Of a DNA stretch of 7,718 nt, positions 6,032 through 7,718 are shown piece after piece; position 1 is the first letter of the stretch, and the number at the start of each line of letters is the position of its first letter. Source of the DNA: Alphaproteobacteria bacterium (GTDB taxonomy: Bacteria > Pseudomonadota > Alphaproteobacteria > Thalassobaculales > Thalassobaculaceae); contig JAPKDN010000136.1 in assembly GCA_028822575.1 (NCBI GenBank), positions 1 through 7,718 on the forward strand, read 5' to 3'. A program made the position numbers and the translations under genes. Under the pieces are notes generated by a model that worked only from the letters and a program-made list of their open reading frames with translations, did no database searches and was not told the DNA's origin.

Positions 6032-7423
6032 ATGAGTCGCTACTTCAATCAGGCTGATCCTAACCAAATACTGGCCGACTACCCGATCGGCGATGCGTTC
6101 TGTAACGGCATCGCCCGCGCCAGTCGGGACGAGCTACGATCGCTCCAGGAAAAGCGCTTTCTGTCCCTTATGAAAGAGGGTTGGAAGAACCCCTTCTATC
6201 AGCGCCTCTGGGGCGCGGTGGGGATGGAGGCCGGAGATATTCGCGGCCTTGATGATCTGGCGTCGATCCCGTCCTTTTCCAAATCCGATCTGATGGAAAG
6301 CGTGGAGGCCTACCCGCCCTTTGGTGATTTCATCGGCCCCGGCGGGTGGACCGGGGGCGACCGCGTGGTCATGCACACGACCAGTGGAACCACCGGCGCG
6401 CCGCAGCCGATCTTCTATGGACCCCGTGATCGCGAGATCCAAAACGCGCTACTGGCGCGGGCCTATCTTTTGCAGGGCATGCGTCCGGACGATGTGGTTC
6501 ATTCGGTTTATGGCTTTGGCATGGTCAATGGGGGCCATTACATCCGCGAGACCGTCTTGCATTACACCGATGCCCTACTGCTCCCTGCCGGCACCGGGCT
6601 GGAGACTCGCTCGGAACAGCAGGTCGAGCTGATGAGGCGGTTTGGCGCCACGGTCATCGTCGGCTTCGCGGACTATATCCTGAAGCTTGCTGAGGTCGCG
6701 CGGAACGCCGGGTTGGAGCCGGGCGGGGATATTAAAATAAGGATGATTTCCGGCCATCTGGGCGAAGATGGGGGTGCGTCCATGTCCGAGGCTTGGGGCG
6801 GGGCACAGACCTATGACTGGTACGGAGTCGGCGACACCGGCATCATCGGCGCCGAGGGACCGGATCGCTCGGGATTGTATATCTGGGAAGATGCCCATTT
6901 GGTTGAAATCCTCGACCCGGATACCGGTCAGCCGGTCCCTGACGGAGAGCGCGGCAATATCTGCGACACGGTTCTGTTCAAGGACAGTGTTTATCCGGTG
7001 ATCCGGTTCGATACCAAGGATGTCTCGACGATATTGCCGGGTGAGGGTGGCCTTGGATTCGGCTTTAGGCGCCTCGTGGGATTTCAAGGTCGTAGCGACA
7101 ACATGGTCAAACTACGCGGAATCAACGTCTACCCAACGGGTATAGGGACGATACTCCGCGAGGTGCCGGCGCTTGGTGGCGAATATGTCTGCCGCGTGGA
7201 GACGGTGGAAGGCCGGGATGCCATGACGGTGGTTTGCGAGGCGTCAAGCAGCGACGCGCGCGAGGGACTGGGAGAGCGGGTGGCGACGTTGCTTCGGCAG
7301 CGCCTGGGAGTTGGTGTCGCGGTCGAAATCGTGGACCTTGGCGGGACAGCCGATGTAACCCAAGTTGAAAAGCGGCAAAAACCGATCCGCCTCGTGGACG
7401 TACGCCAAAAGGCAAAAAGTTAA
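6032..7423 (+). CDS. PaaK-like AMP-forming acyl-CoA ligase
   Basis: This 463-residue protein belongs to the phenylacetate-CoA ligase branch of the adenylate-forming enzymes, which activate a carboxylic acid to an acyl-AMP and then to a CoA thioester. The ATP-binding loop is TTSGTTGAP at 116-124. YDWYGVGDTG (261-270) is the second nucleotide motif, with Asp where most relatives have Glu. YPVIRFDTKD (321-330) matches the YPLIRYxTGD motif, and GRSDNMVKLRGINVYP (353-368) is the hinge and start of the mobile C-terminal domain. The end, QVEKRQKPIRLVDVR, resembles the PaaK family's C-terminus. No signal peptide or membrane segment is seen. It lies 163 bp after the PrpD-family gene on the same strand, so it may be co-transcribed or have its own promoter. 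No other phenylacetate (paa) genes are present, so phenylacetate itself is unlikely; the acid is unknown. Confidence 0.92.
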   Translation: MSRYFNQADPNQILADYPIGDAFCNGIARASRDELRSLQEKRFLSLMKEGWKNPFYQRLWGAVGMEAGDIRGLDDLASIPSFSKSDLMESVEAYPPFGDFIGPGGWTGGDRVVMHTTSGTTGAPQPIFYGPRDREIQNALLARAYLLQGMRPDDVVHSVYGFGMVNGGHYIRETVLHYTDALLLPAGTGLETRSEQQVELMRRFGATVIVGFADYILKLAEVARNAGLEPGGDIKIRMISGHLGEDGGASMSEAWGGAQTYDWYGVGDTGIIGAEGPDRSGLYIWEDAHLVEILDPDTGQPVPDGERGNICDTVLFKDSVYPVIRFDTKDVSTILPGEGGLGFGFRRLVGFQGRSDNMVKLRGINVYPTGIGTILREVPALGGEYVCRVETVEGRDAMTVVCEASSSDAREGLGERVATLLRQRLGVGVAVEIVDLGGTADVTQVEKRQKPIRLVDVRQKAKS

Positions 7424-7489
7424 CTGTTGCAAGGCATCGCCCATTGCTTGGGGGGCTTGAGTAATCTTCTCGTGGACCCTTAGGCGCGC

Positions 7490-7495
7490 AAGGAG
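7490..7495 (+). promoter_or_regulatory. Ribosome site of the truncated TPR gene
   Basis: AAGGAG is 6 bases before the ATG at 7502. It lies in and next to the loop of a possible GCGC-AAGGA-GCGC stem (7486-7498). The stem is only 4 bp, so control by sequestration is speculative. Confidence 0.6.
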
Positions 7496-7501
7496 CGCTC
7501 G

Positions 7502-7718
7502 ATGAAGTTGTCAGTCGATCAAGCGCTCGCCAGGGCCAAAAGACTTGCTCGGAATGGCGAAGTCTTGGAAGCGGAAAAGCTATTTGGAGAGATCGTCAAC
7601 GCCTATCCCAAAAATTTGCGGGCTCGGCAAGCGCTCGCGGCATTGCGAGGATCCGGTTCAAGCGCTGTCCGAGCAAGCGAGACCCTTGGTCGACCAACAC
7701 CCACGGGCGATCCGTTGG
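7502..7718 (+). CDS. N-terminus of a TPR-containing protein, cut by the window edge
   Basis: Seventy-two codons are open from the ATG to the last base. A strong ribosome site sits upstream. Residues 5-38 fit a tetratricopeptide repeat: A12, L15, A24, F28 and P36 occupy consensus positions, within the pattern GEVLEAEKLFGEIVNAYPKN. This opening is common in bacterial TPR proteins, some of which carry a sulfotransferase or glycosyltransferase domain further on, but that part lies outside the window. The segment after residue 50 is Ser/Arg/Pro-rich and less structured. No signal peptide. The gene is 78 bp downstream of the ligase on the same strand. Its relation to the metabolic genes is unclear; it may begin a separate unit. 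Confidence 0.75.
   Translation, partial: MKLSVDQALARAKRLARNGEVLEAEKLFGEIVNAYPKNLRARQALAALRGSGSSAVRASETLGRPTPTGDPL

Noticed and set aside
1..7718. CRISPR array, tRNA, or defence/toxin system
   Set aside because: No regularly spaced repeats, cloverleaf-like tRNA sequence, or defence-family motif was seen; the content is metabolic and regulatory.

Overview
The window is bacterial chromosomal DNA of fairly high GC, with tightly packed metabolic genes and clear Shine-Dalgarno sites. Codon use and the family variants suggest a proteobacterium, most plausibly an alphaproteobacterium. That is an inference, because there is no rRNA or other phylogenetic marker here. No CRISPR array, tRNA, insertion sequence, phage gene or toxin gene is visible.

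Layout, left to right. Positions 1-415 hold no gene I can support. At 416-1117 (+) lies a CRP/FNR-type regulator with a well-kept cyclic-nucleotide pocket and a winged helix-turn-helix. At 1240-2211 (+) lies a D-2-hydroxyacid dehydrogenase with all catalytic residues. Immediately after it, 2221-2580 (+) carries a decayed HAD-family hydrolase remnant: the N-terminal half is missing, and an amber codon interrupts the frame at the metal-binding motif. At 2655-3404 (-) lies a classical short-chain dehydrogenase/reductase, convergent with the remnant. A 245-bp divergent control region (3405-3649) contains a 12-bp inverted repeat, a strong orphan ribosome site in front of a two-codon ORF, and a small hairpin. 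To its right, three + strand enzymes follow: a PuuE-like polysaccharide deacetylase-fold hydrolase (3650-4510), an MmgE/PrpD-family protein (4516-5868) and a PaaK-like AMP-forming acyl-CoA ligase (6032-7423). The last gene, from 7502 to the window edge, is the N-terminus of a TPR-type protein.

How the genes may work together (inference). The enzymes form a plausible catabolic set for a functionalised, perhaps cyclic-amide or N-acylated, carboxylic acid. The deacetylase-fold enzyme would hydrolyse a C-N bond. The PrpD-type enzyme would act on a carboxylate by dehydration, isomerisation or decarboxylation. The ligase would charge the acid with CoA, and the SDR and 2-hydroxyacid dehydrogenase would handle alcohol/keto steps. 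The CRP-type regulator may control part of the set. The substrate cannot be read from the sequence. The most distinctive points are the tightly coupled deacetylase/PrpD pair, the structured divergent region, and the HAD pseudogene left in frame behind the dehydrogenase.
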